Below are positions 38,418 to 46,944 of a stretch of DNA of 64,000 bases, one piece after another; positions within the stretch are counted from its first letter, which is position 1, and each line of letters opens with the position of its first letter. Where the stretch lies: the NCBI GenBank assembly GCA_964410065.1, contig CAYPFO010000003.1:1-64000 (forward strand), given 5' to 3'. Below the pieces are notes generated by a model that saw only the letters and a program-made list of their open reading frames with translations, did not search any database and was not told the origin of the DNA. The position numbers and the translations under genes are program-made. The DNA is from Serpens sp964410065. Its GTDB lineage: Bacteria > Pseudomonadota > Gammaproteobacteria > Pseudomonadales > Pseudomonadaceae.

Positions 38418-39278
38418 TTGAATCCCTCTGGGAGCGCGCGAAACGTCAGAAAGCTTGTCGGCTTGGCATGGGTCATTGCCGGTCTGCAGCTATCCGGTTG
38501 CGCCTCGCCTCCTCCAGGTGGGGTGCCGGTCATCGATCGCAACCAGAGTGCCTACCTGCGCGAGCCCTTGCGACGCGGCCAGTATCGGGTTCAGCCGGGT
38601 GAATCGTTGTATTCCATTGCGTTTCGCTTCGGCTGGGACTGGAAAGCCCTGGCGCAACATAATCGCATTCCGCCACCTTATGTGATCTATCCGGGACAGA
38701 CCATTCGCTTTTCGGGTGCGAGCACCCGCCGCCAAACGGCGTCCCGACAAACGGTAGTCAAGCCTGTAGCCAAACCGGTCACCCCTGCCTCACCACCGCC
38801 TATAGTTTCCAAGCCCGTTAGCCCGTCTCCTGCAAAACCCACATCTACTGCGGTCGGCACGCCAATCTCGCCACCGGCGTCACCAACACCCAATGTTGCC
38901 CGTTCATCCGCTGGCTGGGTCTGGCCGTCGGCCGGCGAGCTGATTGGGCGGTTTGCTTCAAACGCGAGTTTGAATAAAGGAATTGATATCGCTGGGCAAT
39001 TAGGACAGCCTGTTTTAGCAGCGTCTGATGGTCTAGTGGTGTACGCCGGGAGTGGTTTGCGGGGCTACGGCGAGTTGTTGATCATCAAGCATGACGACGT
39101 CTATGTGAGCGCCTACGGGCACAATCGTAGACTGTTGGTGCGGGAAGGACAGCAGGTCAAGGCCGGGCAGACCATTGCTGAGATGGGATCAACAGGGACG
39201 GACCGGGTGAAGCTCCACTTCGAGATTCGCCGCCAAGGTAAACCAGTCGATCCCCAACAATATTTGCCACGTCGCTAA
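38418..39278 (+). CDS. nlpD: NlpD lipoprotein, LysM and degenerate LytM domains
   Basis: A 286-residue envelope lipoprotein that activates the cell-wall amidase AmiC at division. A lipobox LSGC puts the lipidated Cys at C28. A LysM domain is at about 55-98, a Pro/Ser-rich linker at about 100-165 and a LytM domain at about 165-284. The first zinc His of active M23 peptidases is N186 (LNKGID) while H235 and H267 remain, so it should regulate, not cut, as in E. coli NlpD. The start is TTG 38418 with AGGAGAG 7 nt upstream; no in-frame ATG precedes the lipobox. In pseudomonads the main rpoS promoter lies inside nlpD. Confidence 0.93.
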   Translation: MNPSGSARNVRKLVGLAWVIAGLQLSGCASPPPGGVPVIDRNQSAYLREPLRRGQYRVQPGESLYSIAFRFGWDWKALAQHNRIPPPYVIYPGQTIRFSGASTRRQTASRQTVVKPVAKPVTPASPPPIVSKPVSPSPAKPTSTAVGTPISPPASPTPNVARSSAGWVWPSAGELIGRFASNASLNKGIDIAGQLGQPVLAASDGLVVYAGSGLRGYGELLIIKHDDVYVSAYGHNRRLLVREGQQVKAGQTIAEMGSTGTDRVKLHFEIRRQGKPVDPQQYLPRR

Positions 39279-39371
39279 GATTTGCTGCCCATTCCGTATT
39301 GCGGATGGGCTCTGGTACACAAGGAATGCGTGTGCCTGAGCTGTTGTCGAACTCAGTAAGGGACAATAACA

Positions 39372-40373
39372 ATGGCACTCAACAAAGAAGCGCCTGAGTT
39401 TGAAGTCGACGACGAAGTGCTCCTTCTGGAGCCTGCTGTCGTTTTCGACGAAACACTGAGCGAAGAGCGTGAAAGACCTGTCGCCAGTTCAAAGGCCAAA
39501 TCATCAGCAGCAAGGCAACACAAGTACATTGACTATAGTCGTGCACTTGATGCCACTCAGTTATATCTCAACGAAATCGGTTTCTCACCACTGCTGACTC
39601 CAGCAGAGGAAGTCTATTTTGCGCGCTTGGCGCAGCGGGGCGATCCGGCCGGTCGCAAGCGCATGATCGAAAGTAACTTGCGGCTGGTGGTCAAGATCGC
39701 CCGGCGCTACGTCAACCGCGGCCTTTCATTGCTGGATCTGATCGAGGAGGGCAACCTCGGACTGATCCGCGCCGTGGAAAAATTCGATCCCGAGCGCGGG
39801 TTCCGGTTTTCTACCTACGCGACCTGGTGGATCCGGCAAACCATCGAACGGGCGATCATGAATCAGACCCGTACCATTCGCTTGCCCATCCACGTGGTCA
39901 AGGAACTGAACGTCTATTTGCGCGCCGCGCGCGAGTTGACCCAGAAGCTCGACCACGAGCCTTCTCCCGAAGAAATCGCCAACCTGCTGGAACGACCGGT
40001 GGCTGACGTCAAGCGTATGCTCGGCCTGAATGAGCGGGTGACGTCCGTAGACGTTTCCCTCGGGCCTGATTCAGACAAGACATTGCTCGATACGCTGACC
40101 GACGATCGGCCCACCGACCCCTGTGAATTGCTGCAGGACGACGATCTTTCGCAAAGCATCGACCTGTGGCTATCGGATCTCACCGAGAAGCAGCGCGAGG
40201 TTGTGATCCGGCGTTTCGGCTTGCGCGGCCATGAAAGCAGCACCTTGGAAGAAGTCGGCAAGGAAATTGGCCTGACACGTGAGCGTGTGCGGCAAATTCA
40301 GGTCGAGGCCCTCAAGCGGTTGCGCGAAATCCTCGAGAAAAACGGACTGTCCAGCGAGTCGCTGTTCCAGTAA
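39372..40373 (+). CDS. rpoS: Stationary-phase sigma factor RpoS
   Basis: A 333-residue sigma-S. Region 1.2 contains YLNEIGFSPLLT at about 57-68. Region 2 contains LRLVVKIARRYVNRGL, DLIEEGNLGLIRAVEKFD and the -10-recognising FSTYATWWIRQTIERAI. Region 4 ends with the helix-turn-helix LEEVGKEIGLTRERVRQIQ. Length is one less than P. aeruginosa RpoS. AAGGGA 8 nt before the ATG is the ribosome binding site. It follows nlpD across 93 nt and ends before a strong terminator. Confidence 0.98.
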   Translation: MALNKEAPEFEVDDEVLLLEPAVVFDETLSEERERPVASSKAKSSAARQHKYIDYSRALDATQLYLNEIGFSPLLTPAEEVYFARLAQRGDPAGRKRMIESNLRLVVKIARRYVNRGLSLLDLIEEGNLGLIRAVEKFDPERGFRFSTYATWWIRQTIERAIMNQTRTIRLPIHVVKELNVYLRAARELTQKLDHEPSPEEIANLLERPVADVKRMLGLNERVTSVDVSLGPDSDKTLLDTLTDDRPTDPCELLQDDDLSQSIDLWLSDLTEKQREVVIRRFGLRGHESSTLEEVGKEIGLTRERVRQIQVEALKRLREILEKNGLSSESLFQ

Positions 40374-40400
40374 GCAGCAAACCGTCTGGATGGACTCCAA

Positions 40401-40437
40401 AAAAACACCGTTCCATACCGGAGCGGTGTTTTTTTAT
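40401..40437 (+). terminator. Intrinsic terminator of rpoS
   Basis: ACACCGTTCC pairs with GGAGCGGTGT across ATACC, with an A-tract before and a run of seven or more T after, 28 nt past the rpoS stop. Confidence 0.9.
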
Positions 40438-40519
40438 GGCTTCGCCAAAAGGCCTTTGATTCAGCCGGTTTCCTTCATCCAAGGGTGCGTTTCACTCGGC
40501 ACGAGAGGTGGCCTGATCG

Positions 40520-40577
40520 CGTAGGGTGGGCTCGCCCGTTGCGGTAGGTGAATACGGAGTCATTCGGGCAGCCCACC
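40520..40577. repeat. Palindromic element between rpoS and fdxA
   Basis: GGTGGGCT at 40525-40532 with CGCCCG pairs with CGGGC and AGCCCACC at 40570-40577, leaving a loop of about 26 nt. The left end CGTAGGGTGG is the same as in the elements at 33364 and (with one change) 49902. The 280 nt between rpoS terminator and fdxA otherwise shows only the fdxA terminator. I see no sRNA with repeated GGA hairpins in it. Confidence 0.6.
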
Positions 40578-40675
40578 ATGGGTTGAGGTATCCGCTGACG
40601 GAATGCTCGTTCGGCTTTGGGTATGGATCCCGCGAGCGACGCCGCCCGACACTAGCGGCGCGGTGATAAACGGAA

Positions 40676-40702
40676 TAAAAAAAGCCCGCACGAGGCGGGC
40701 TT
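40676..40702 (-). terminator. Intrinsic terminator of fdxA (minus strand)
   Basis: Read on the minus strand, AAGCCCGCC and the CTCG loop are followed by TGCGGGCTT and a run of T. It lies 18 nt past the fdxA stop. Confidence 0.85.
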
Positions 40703-40719
40703 GGCAGCACGTGCGCGAA

Positions 40720-41043
40720 TCAGCGCTCCAGGTACTGGAGCTTGTCCTTCACGCCATCCCATTCTTCAGCGTCGGGCAGCGACTCTTTCTTCTCGGTGAT
40801 GTTCGGCCAGATGTCCGCCAGATCGGCGTTGAGCTCGATGAACTCCTGCTGATCTTCCGGGACTTCATCTTCAGAGAAGATCGCCTGGGCGGGGCACTCC
40901 GGCTCACACAGGGCGCAATCGATGCACTCGTCAGGGTGAATCACGAGAAAATTGGGGCCTTCGTAGAAGCAGTCTACCGGGCAGACTTCCACGCAATCGG
41001 TGTATTTGCACTTGATGCAGTTGTCGGTGACAACGAAGGTCAT
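40720..41043 (-). CDS. fdxA: Seven-iron ferredoxin FdxA (3Fe-4S and 4Fe-4S)
   Basis: A 107-residue electron carrier like Azotobacter FdI. By alignment with FdI, C9, C17 and C50 bind the 3Fe-4S cluster and C21, C40, C43 and C46 the 4Fe-4S cluster. The C-terminal half lacks cysteines and is acidic. It lies 138 nt after mutS on the minus strand, with its own terminator. The start MTFVVTDNC is fixed by the first cluster being so close. Confidence 0.96.
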   Translation of the reverse strand: MTFVVTDNCIKCKYTDCVEVCPVDCFYEGPNFLVIHPDECIDCALCEPECPAQAIFSEDEVPEDQQEFIELNADLADIWPNITEKKESLPDAEEWDGVKDKLQYLER

Positions 41044-41181
41044 GTCGATACTCTCCTCATGGCGACGGCTGGAGCCCAGTCTTGGGTAGGGTCCCCGCTT
41101 GAATACGGACCGCCGCGGCTCAGGCTGTGACCGGGCAATCTTGAAAACGCGCGGGATTCTAGCAGCTCCCAGGCAATGTCG

Positions 41182-43755
41182 TTAGATGCGTTTCTTCCAC
41201 CCATAGAGCAGATCCAGCGCTTGACGCGGCGTTAGTCCATCCGGGTCGAGGCGTGAAAGCTCGTCCACTACAGGATGCGGCAGGCTGGCAAACATATCGC
41301 TTTGCAAGGGTGCGACAGATTGTCCCGGCTGCGCGCGCGGTGTCTCGTGAGGCAAGCTGGTGACCTCGAGACGGGCCAGATGTTCACGGGCGCGGTCGAT
41401 CACCGGGTTGGGCACGCCGGCCAGTTGCGCCACTGCCAAGCCATAACTTTGGCTGGCCGGGCCTGGCAGCACATGGTGCAGGAAGACGATGCGCTCCTTG
41501 TGTTCGGTGGCGCTGAGGTGCACGTTGGCGACCACCGGTTCGCTCTCGGGCAATACGGTCAGCTCGAAATAGTGTGTGGCGAACAGCGTCCAGGCGCGCA
41601 GCTGGGCCAGGTGTTCGGCGGCCGCCCAGGCCAGGGACAGGCCGTCGAAGGTGCTGGTGCCGCGCCCCACTTCATCCATGAGTACCAGACTGCGCTCGCT
41701 GGCGTTATGCAGAATGTTGGCGGTTTCGCTCATCTCCACCATAAAGGTGGAGCGCCCGCCCGCCAGGTCATCGCTGGAGCCGATGCGTGTAAAAATGCGG
41801 TCAATCATGGACAGCTCGCACTGTGCCGCCGGCACGAAACTACCGACGTGGGCAAGTAGCACGATCAGCGCGGTCTGGCGCATATAGGTGGATTTACCGC
41901 CCATGTTCGGGCCGGTGATGATCAGCATGCGGGTGCTGTCGTCAAGGTTCAGGTCGTTGGCGACAAAAGGTGTGGCCAGCACCTGTTCGACCACCGGATG
42001 ACGGCCTTGCTCGATGCGCATGCAGGGCTCGTCGACAAACCGCGGGCGGTTGAGGTCCAGCGTCAGCGCGCGCTCGCCCAGGTTGCTCAGCACATCCAGT
42101 TCGGCCAAAGCAGCGGCGGTTTCCTGAAGGTGCGCCAACTGACCGATGAGGTGTTCCAGCAATTCTTCGTAGAGGGCTTTCTCACGGGCCAGGGCGCGAC
42201 TCTTGGCCGATAGCGCTTTGTCCTCGAAGGTTTTCAGCTCGGGCGTGATGAAGCGCTCGGCGCCTTTGAGCGTCTGCCGGCGGATATAGTCGGCGGGCGC
42301 CTGTTCGGCCTGTTTGCTGGGCAGCTCGATAAAGTAGCCGTGCACCCGGTTGTAGCCGACCTTAAGGTTGGGCAGCCCGGTGCGGGCCTTTTCGCGGGCT
42401 TCCAGGTCCATCAGGTACTGGCCGGCGTTTTCGGACAGCGACAGCAGCTCGTCGAGCTCGGCGTCGTAGCCGAGCTTAAGGACCCCGCCGTCGCGAATCA
42501 CTGCCGGCGGATTGTCGATGATGGCTTTTTGCAAAAGCGCGGCCAGCTCAGGGTAGGTGCGCACATCCTCGGCCAACTGCAGCAGATGCGGCGCCACCAG
42601 GTCCTGCATGGCCAGTTGCAGCTCGGGGAGTGCGGCCAGAGCATCGCGCAGGCGAGCCAGGTCCCGTGGACGGGCATTGCGCAGGCCGATGCGCGCCAGG
42701 ATGCGCTCCACATCGCCGATGTCCTTGAGGCGGGGCTGCAGGTTTTCGTAGCGGTAATTTTCCAGCAGGCAGGTGATGGCGTCCTGGCGGGCTTCAAGCA
42801 CGGCGCGATCACGCAGCGGGCGATTCAACCAGCGACTGAGCAAGCGGCTGCCCATGGCGGTCTGGCAGCGGTCGAGGACCGATTGCAGCGTGTTGTCGCG
42901 CCCCCCCGTCAGGTTGATGTCCAGCTCCAGGTTGCGGCGGGTGGCGCCGTCGAGAATCACCGTGTCGTCGAGACGCTCATGACGCAGGCCGCGCAGGTGG
43001 GGCAGGGCGGTGCGCTGGGTTTCCTTGGCGTAGGCCAGCAAACAGCCGGCGGCGCCGATGGCCAGGGTCAGGCCTTCACACCCGAAGCCCTTGAGGTCTT
43101 GCGTGCCGAACTGCTGACAGAGGCTTTTGAGCGCCGTATCACGCTCAAAGTCCCAGGGTGCCCGGCGCTGCACGCCACGACGCTTTTCCGCGGGCAAGCC
43201 TTGCGGCCAGTCATCGGGTATCAATAACTCGGTGGGGTTGAGGCGTTCCAGTTCGGCCAGCAGCGATTCCCAGCCCTTGATTTCCAGCACACTGAAACGA
43301 CCGCTGGTGATGTCCAGGACCGCCAGGCCAAACAGTTTTTCATCGCCGAGCAGGGCCGCCAGCAGGTTGTCGCGCCGCTCATCGAGCAACGCCTCGTCGC
43401 TGACCGTGCCCGGCGTGAGGATGCGCACCACTTGGCGCTCCACCGGGCCTTTGCTGGTGGCCGGATCGCCGACCTGCTCGCAAATCACCACCGATTCGCC
43501 CAGTTTGACCAAGCGGGCCAGATAGCCTTCGGCCGAGTGAAAGGGGATGCCGGCCATGGGAATCGCCTGCCCGGCCGACTGTCCGCGCGAGGTCAGGGTA
43601 ATGTCCAGCAGCTTAGCGGCCTTCTTGGCGTCCTCGTAGAACAGCTCATAGAAGTCGCCCATGCGGTAGAACATCATCTGGTCGGGATGCTGACTCTTCA
43701 GCCTCCAGAATTGTTGCATCATTGGCGTGTGTGCTGAAAAGTCGCTGTGGCTCAT
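41182..43755 (-). CDS. mutS: DNA mismatch repair protein MutS
   Basis: An 857-residue mismatch-recognition ATPase. The mismatch-reading F35 and E37 are in GDFYELFYEDA. The connector, lever and clamp domains follow. The Walker A GPNMGGKST is at about 614-622 and the Walker B and signature blocks DEVGRGTSTFDG are intact near 690-702. The C-terminus has the short tetramerisation-type end (LDPDGLTPRQALDLLYGW). Length matches Pseudomonas MutS (about 855). It is divergent from cinA across 130 nt. Confidence 0.98.
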   Translation of the reverse strand: MSHSDFSAHTPMMQQFWRLKSQHPDQMMFYRMGDFYELFYEDAKKAAKLLDITLTSRGQSAGQAIPMAGIPFHSAEGYLARLVKLGESVVICEQVGDPATSKGPVERQVVRILTPGTVSDEALLDERRDNLLAALLGDEKLFGLAVLDITSGRFSVLEIKGWESLLAELERLNPTELLIPDDWPQGLPAEKRRGVQRRAPWDFERDTALKSLCQQFGTQDLKGFGCEGLTLAIGAAGCLLAYAKETQRTALPHLRGLRHERLDDTVILDGATRRNLELDINLTGGRDNTLQSVLDRCQTAMGSRLLSRWLNRPLRDRAVLEARQDAITCLLENYRYENLQPRLKDIGDVERILARIGLRNARPRDLARLRDALAALPELQLAMQDLVAPHLLQLAEDVRTYPELAALLQKAIIDNPPAVIRDGGVLKLGYDAELDELLSLSENAGQYLMDLEAREKARTGLPNLKVGYNRVHGYFIELPSKQAEQAPADYIRRQTLKGAERFITPELKTFEDKALSAKSRALAREKALYEELLEHLIGQLAHLQETAAALAELDVLSNLGERALTLDLNRPRFVDEPCMRIEQGRHPVVEQVLATPFVANDLNLDDSTRMLIITGPNMGGKSTYMRQTALIVLLAHVGSFVPAAQCELSMIDRIFTRIGSSDDLAGGRSTFMVEMSETANILHNASERSLVLMDEVGRGTSTFDGLSLAWAAAEHLAQLRAWTLFATHYFELTVLPESEPVVANVHLSATEHKERIVFLHHVLPGPASQSYGLAVAQLAGVPNPVIDRAREHLARLEVTSLPHETPRAQPGQSVAPLQSDMFASLPHPVVDELSRLDPDGLTPRQALDLLYGWKKRI

Positions 43756-43885
43756 GGTGTGGGCAATGTCCGGCTGAATCGCAAAGCCGCCTAGTGTACG
43801 GTATTCCCCCTTGAGCCTTTAACCGGGTCTGTTGCGACGGCGTGTGCGGCTTGCGACAAAACCACCATAGACCCCAGGAGCGGAC

Positions 43886-44386
43886 ATGGACGAACTCACA
43901 CATTTGGCCCATCGACTGGGCGCTGAACTGCAACGCTTGGGCGCGCAGGTGACCACCGCTGAATCCTGTACCGGCGGCGGGATTGCCGAGGCGATCACGC
44001 GTATTCCCGGCAGCTCGTCCTGGTTCGAAGCCGGCTATGTGACCTACTCCAACGCCCAGAAAACGGCTCAGCTGGGTGTGCCGGCCGCGCTGTTTGCAAC
44101 GGTCGGTGCGGTCAGTTGCGAGGTGGTGGAGGCCATGGCGCTCGGCGCGCAGCGATGCAGCGGTGCGCGGTTTGCCGTGGCGGTGAGCGGTATCGCCGGG
44201 CCGGAGGGCGGTACGCCGGACAAGCCGGTCGGCACCGTCTGGTTGGCCTGGGCCGATGGCGCACAGGTCACGACCCACTGCTATCACTTTGCCGGCGATC
44301 GCGCCGACGTGCGCCGCCGGTCGGTGGAAGCGGCCTTACAGGGAATGTTACGACTGGTCATCGGAGATAATCCCGGAGAGGGGTAG
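43886..44386 (+). CDS. pncC: CinA C-terminal-type NMN deamidase (PncC)
   Basis: A 166-residue stand-alone CinA C-domain, the form that in E. coli deamidates nicotinamide mononucleotide to nicotinate mononucleotide in NAD recycling. TTAESCTGGGIAEAIT at about 22-37, YSNAQKTAQLGV at about 53-64 and AVSGIAGPEGGTPDKPVGTVW at about 98-118 are the family motifs. The N-terminal MoCF domain of full CinA is missing, which is normal for this type. It lies directly before recA, a conserved Pseudomonas neighbour. Confidence 0.92.
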   Translation: MDELTHLAHRLGAELQRLGAQVTTAESCTGGGIAEAITRIPGSSSWFEAGYVTYSNAQKTAQLGVPAALFATVGAVSCEVVEAMALGAQRCSGARFAVAVSGIAGPEGGTPDKPVGTVWLAWADGAQVTTHCYHFAGDRADVRRRSVEAALQGMLRLVIGDNPGEG

Positions 44387-44413
44387 GCGAGTCTTTTTGC
44401 CTATGCTCTAATA

Positions 44414-44429
44414 CTGGCTACTTATACAG
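44414..44429. promoter_or_regulatory. LexA (SOS) box of recA
   Basis: CTGGCTACTTATACAG fits CTG-N10-CAG, the gammaproteobacterial LexA site, 43 nt before the recA ATG. It implies DNA-damage induction of recA and probably recX. Confidence 0.85.
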
Positions 44430-44471
44430 TTGTTGCGGCCGTCTGGCCCTGTCGAATACGTGAGGAATTCA

Positions 44472-45545
44472 ATGGACGAGAACAAGAAGCGCGCCTTGGC
44501 GGCGGCCCTGGGCCAGATCGAGAAGCAGTTTGGCAAGGGTGCGGTGATGCGCATGGGCGACCATGACCGTCAGTCCATTCCGGCCATTTCCACCGGCTCG
44601 CTGGGCCTGGACATTGCGCTAGGTATCGGCGGCCTGCCCAAGGGTCGTATCGTGGAAATCTACGGTCCGGAATCCTCGGGTAAAACTACCCTGACCCTGT
44701 CGGTGATCGCCGAGGCGCAGAAGATGGGCGCCACCTGCGCCTTCGTCGATGCGGAACACGCGCTGGATCCGGAATACGCCGGCAAGCTCGGCGTGAACGT
44801 CGACGATTTGCTCGTCTCGCAGCCGGACACCGGTGAGCAGGCGCTGGAAATCACCGACATGCTGGTCCGCTCCAACGCTGTCGACGTGATCGTGGTCGAC
44901 TCCGTGGCGGCCCTGGTGCCCAAGGCGGAAATCGAGGGCGAGATGGGCGACATGCACGTCGGCCTGCAGGCCCGCCTGATGTCCCAGGCGCTGCGCAAGA
45001 TCACCGGCAACATCAAGAACGCCAACTGCCTGGTGATCTTCATCAACCAGATCCGCATGAAGATCGGCGTGATGTTCGGCAGCCCGGAAACCACCACCGG
45101 TGGTAACGCGTTGAAATTCTACGCCTCGGTGCGTCTGGACATCCGCCGTACTGGCGCGGTCAAGGAAGGCGATGAGGTGGTCGGCAGCGAAACCCGCGTC
45201 AAGGTAGTGAAGAACAAGGTTGCACCACCCTTCCGTCAGGCTGAATTCCAGATCCTCTACGGCAAGGGCATCTACCGCAACGGTGAGATCATCGACCTGG
45301 GTGTGCAGCAGGGCCTGGTTGAGAAGTCCGGTGCCTGGTACAGCTACCAGGGCAACAAGATCGGCCAGGGCAAGGCGAATGCCGCCAAGTACCTGGAAGA
45401 CAACCTTGACGTCCGCGAGGCGCTGGACAAGGGCATTCGTGAAAAGCTGCTGGCTGTTCCGGTGTCTGTCAAGGCGGGCTCAGGTGCCAAGGCTGAGGCC
45501 GACGCAAAGCCCAATGCCAAGGCGGAAGTGGCCAGCGACCTGTGA
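44472..45545 (+). CDS. recA: Recombinase RecA
   Basis: A 357-residue strand-exchange protein and coprotease of LexA. The Walker A GPESSGKTTL is at 65-74, the SQPDTGEQALEI and DSVAALVPKAEIEGEMG blocks are in place, and the NQIRMKIGVMFGSPETTTGGNALKFYAS DNA-binding loop 2 region is at about 195-222. The C-terminal tail is Ala/Lys-rich and somewhat longer than in P. aeruginosa. A start 42 nt upstream would lie over the LexA box and is rejected. ATG 44472 follows GAGGAATTCA. Confidence 0.98.
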   Translation: MDENKKRALAAALGQIEKQFGKGAVMRMGDHDRQSIPAISTGSLGLDIALGIGGLPKGRIVEIYGPESSGKTTLTLSVIAEAQKMGATCAFVDAEHALDPEYAGKLGVNVDDLLVSQPDTGEQALEITDMLVRSNAVDVIVVDSVAALVPKAEIEGEMGDMHVGLQARLMSQALRKITGNIKNANCLVIFINQIRMKIGVMFGSPETTTGGNALKFYASVRLDIRRTGAVKEGDEVVGSETRVKVVKNKVAPPFRQAEFQILYGKGIYRNGEIIDLGVQQGLVEKSGAWYSYQGNKIGQGKANAAKYLEDNLDVREALDKGIREKLLAVPVSVKAGSGAKAEADAKPNAKAEVASDL

Positions 45546-45556
45546 TCGATTGACCC

Positions 45557-46021
45557 GTGGCCACTGTTCTGGATACGCCTGTCGCTGTGCGCCGGGTTGC
45601 CATGGATCTGCTGGCGCGCCGCGAACATGGGCGCGCCGAGTTGACCCGCAAACTGCGTCAGCGTGGCGCGCCGCCTGAACTGATCGACAGCGCCCTCGAC
45701 CGACTGGCGGAAGAGGGTCTGCTCAATGAGGCGCGCTATCTGGAAAGCTATATCGCCAGTCGCGCCCGCGCTGGCTGTGGCCCGGCGCGTATTCGCGAAG
45801 AGCTTACCCAGCGCGGCCTGCCGCGTGCCGACGTCGAGCAGGCGCTGAGTCAGTGCGAAGTGGACTGGACCGAGCAGCTGCGCGAGGTCTGGCGCCGCAA
45901 GTTCGCCGGCCAGTTGCCACAGGATGCCAAAGAACGCGCCCGGCAAGGACGCTTCCTGGTGTATCGCGGTTATCCCCTGGATCAGATCGGTCGCCTGCTG
46001 CGCAATGCGCTGGATGATTGA
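45557..46021 (+). CDS. recX: RecA regulator RecX
   Basis: A 154-residue helical-repeat protein that caps and disassembles RecA filaments. Repeats with the REHGRAELTRKLRQRG and RLAEEGLLNEARY patterns are clear, followed by a basic C-terminus. The start is GTG at 45557, 11 nt after recA. The length fits Pseudomonas RecX. It ends the recA unit; what follows is a 512-nt non-coding stretch and the flagellar cluster. Confidence 0.93.
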   Translation: MATVLDTPVAVRRVAMDLLARREHGRAELTRKLRQRGAPPELIDSALDRLAEEGLLNEARYLESYIASRARAGCGPARIREELTQRGLPRADVEQALSQCEVDWTEQLREVWRRKFAGQLPQDAKERARQGRFLVYRGYPLDQIGRLLRNALDD

Positions 46022-46440
46022 AGCGCGTCTTCTCATGCTCAGAGTCGCACGGTTGTAATAATCCTCCTTTCTTCTTTTCTTGCACTTCGCAGCGACGTCT
46101 CCGTCCTCCCCAGATAAAGCCTCCATGCGGATAGTCTGGGAAGGCCGGCCCTAGCCGAAGCTTTTGCGTTCAGGCGCACCCGAAACGTCGGCTAAAGCCT
46201 CGCGGCAGGAGGCGCCGCTCCCACAGAAATCCGAGCCAGTTGCGCGCTAATTTGTGAAAGGCCCGACCTTCGAAGCTTTGTGCTGTTGGGCGACGCTGCT
46301 GGACTTGCGGATGGCGAGTTCGTCACGAGTTCCGGACTTTGCCGCCTAGCTTGCCGTCAGGCGGTAAACGCTTGCCGCTTTTTGCTAAACGGGTGCGTTC
46401 CCGTCCTCCAGGGCCGTTGAATTATGGCTGTCCATGCGGG
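46022..46440. other. Intergenic region between recX and flgB
   Basis: No convincing gene is seen in this stretch. It holds a repeat at 46152-46225 and an imperfect dyad GCCGCCT / AGGCGGT at 46341-46365, which could be an upstream activator site for the sigma-54 promoter that follows; the match to a known FleQ site is not convincing. Confidence 0.5.
46152..46225. repeat. Dispersed intergenic repeat, copy before flgB
   Basis: The stretch AGCCGAAGCTTTTGCGTTCA and the later CTCGCGGCAGG-GGCGCCGCT are shared, with changes, with 49523-49592 after flgE. It is an imperfect palindrome. Confidence 0.5.
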
Positions 46441-46456
46441 TGGCACAATGCTTGCT
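46441..46456 (+). promoter_or_regulatory. Sigma-54 promoter of flgBCDE
   Basis: TGGCACAATGCTTGCT has GG at 46442-46443 and GC at 46454-46455, exactly 10 nt between, matching the -24/-12 consensus. It lies 78 nt before flgB. In P. aeruginosa flgB and flgF operons need RpoN and FleQ/FleR; the same control is inferred here. Confidence 0.85.
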
Positions 46457-46533
46457 TTGTCTCAGTTAGTTATCGCGGTCGGCAAGTGTCTGGCCACACG
46501 GTTCCCCATCCCGAGAAGGGAAAGAGGTTGAGC

Positions 46534-46941
46534 ATGAGCATCAGTTTCGACAAAGCCCTCGGCATTCATGAAAAAGCGTTGAGCTTCCGCTCCCAGCGTG
46601 CCGAGGTCTTGGCCAACAACATCGCCAACGCCGACACGCCGCATTACAAGGCGCGTGATGTGCAATTTTCCAATGTGCTCGCGGCGCAGATGGAGCAGGG
46701 CAAGGGCAGCACGTTCAACCTGAACCGTACCCAGGCCCGTCATATCGAAGGCGAGGGCGTGTCCTTCAGTGAAGCGGCGCTGCAATACCGCACCCCGCAT
46801 CACCCGTCCATCGACGGCAATACCGTCGATGCACAGATCGAGCAGGCCAGCTACGCGCAGAACGCCGTGGACTTCCAGGCCAGCTTCACCTTCCTCAACA
46901 GCAAGTTCAAAGGCCTGATGTCGGCCATTCGCGGAGAGTAA
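46534..46941 (+). CDS. flgB: Flagellar basal-body rod protein FlgB
   Basis: A 135-residue proximal rod component, exported by the flagellar type III system. The N-terminal segment with VLANNIANADTPHYKARDV at about 27-45 is the rod/hook-family signature, and the C-terminal helix packs in the rod. An in-frame extension upstream crosses the sigma-54 promoter and is rejected. The start has AAAGAGG upstream. First gene of the flgBCDE unit, 3 nt before flgC. Confidence 0.96.
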   Translation: MSISFDKALGIHEKALSFRSQRAEVLANNIANADTPHYKARDVQFSNVLAAQMEQGKGSTFNLNRTQARHIEGEGVSFSEAALQYRTPHHPSIDGNTVDAQIEQASYAQNAVDFQASFTFLNSKFKGLMSAIRGE

Positions 46942-46944
46942 GCC

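Noticed and set aside
38418..39278. NlpD as an active zinc endopeptidase
   Set aside because: The first zinc His is replaced by N186, as in E. coli NlpD, so it should act as an amidase activator.
46339..46533. N-terminal extension of flgB
   Set aside because: It crosses the sigma-54 promoter, so it cannot be in the transcript from that promoter.
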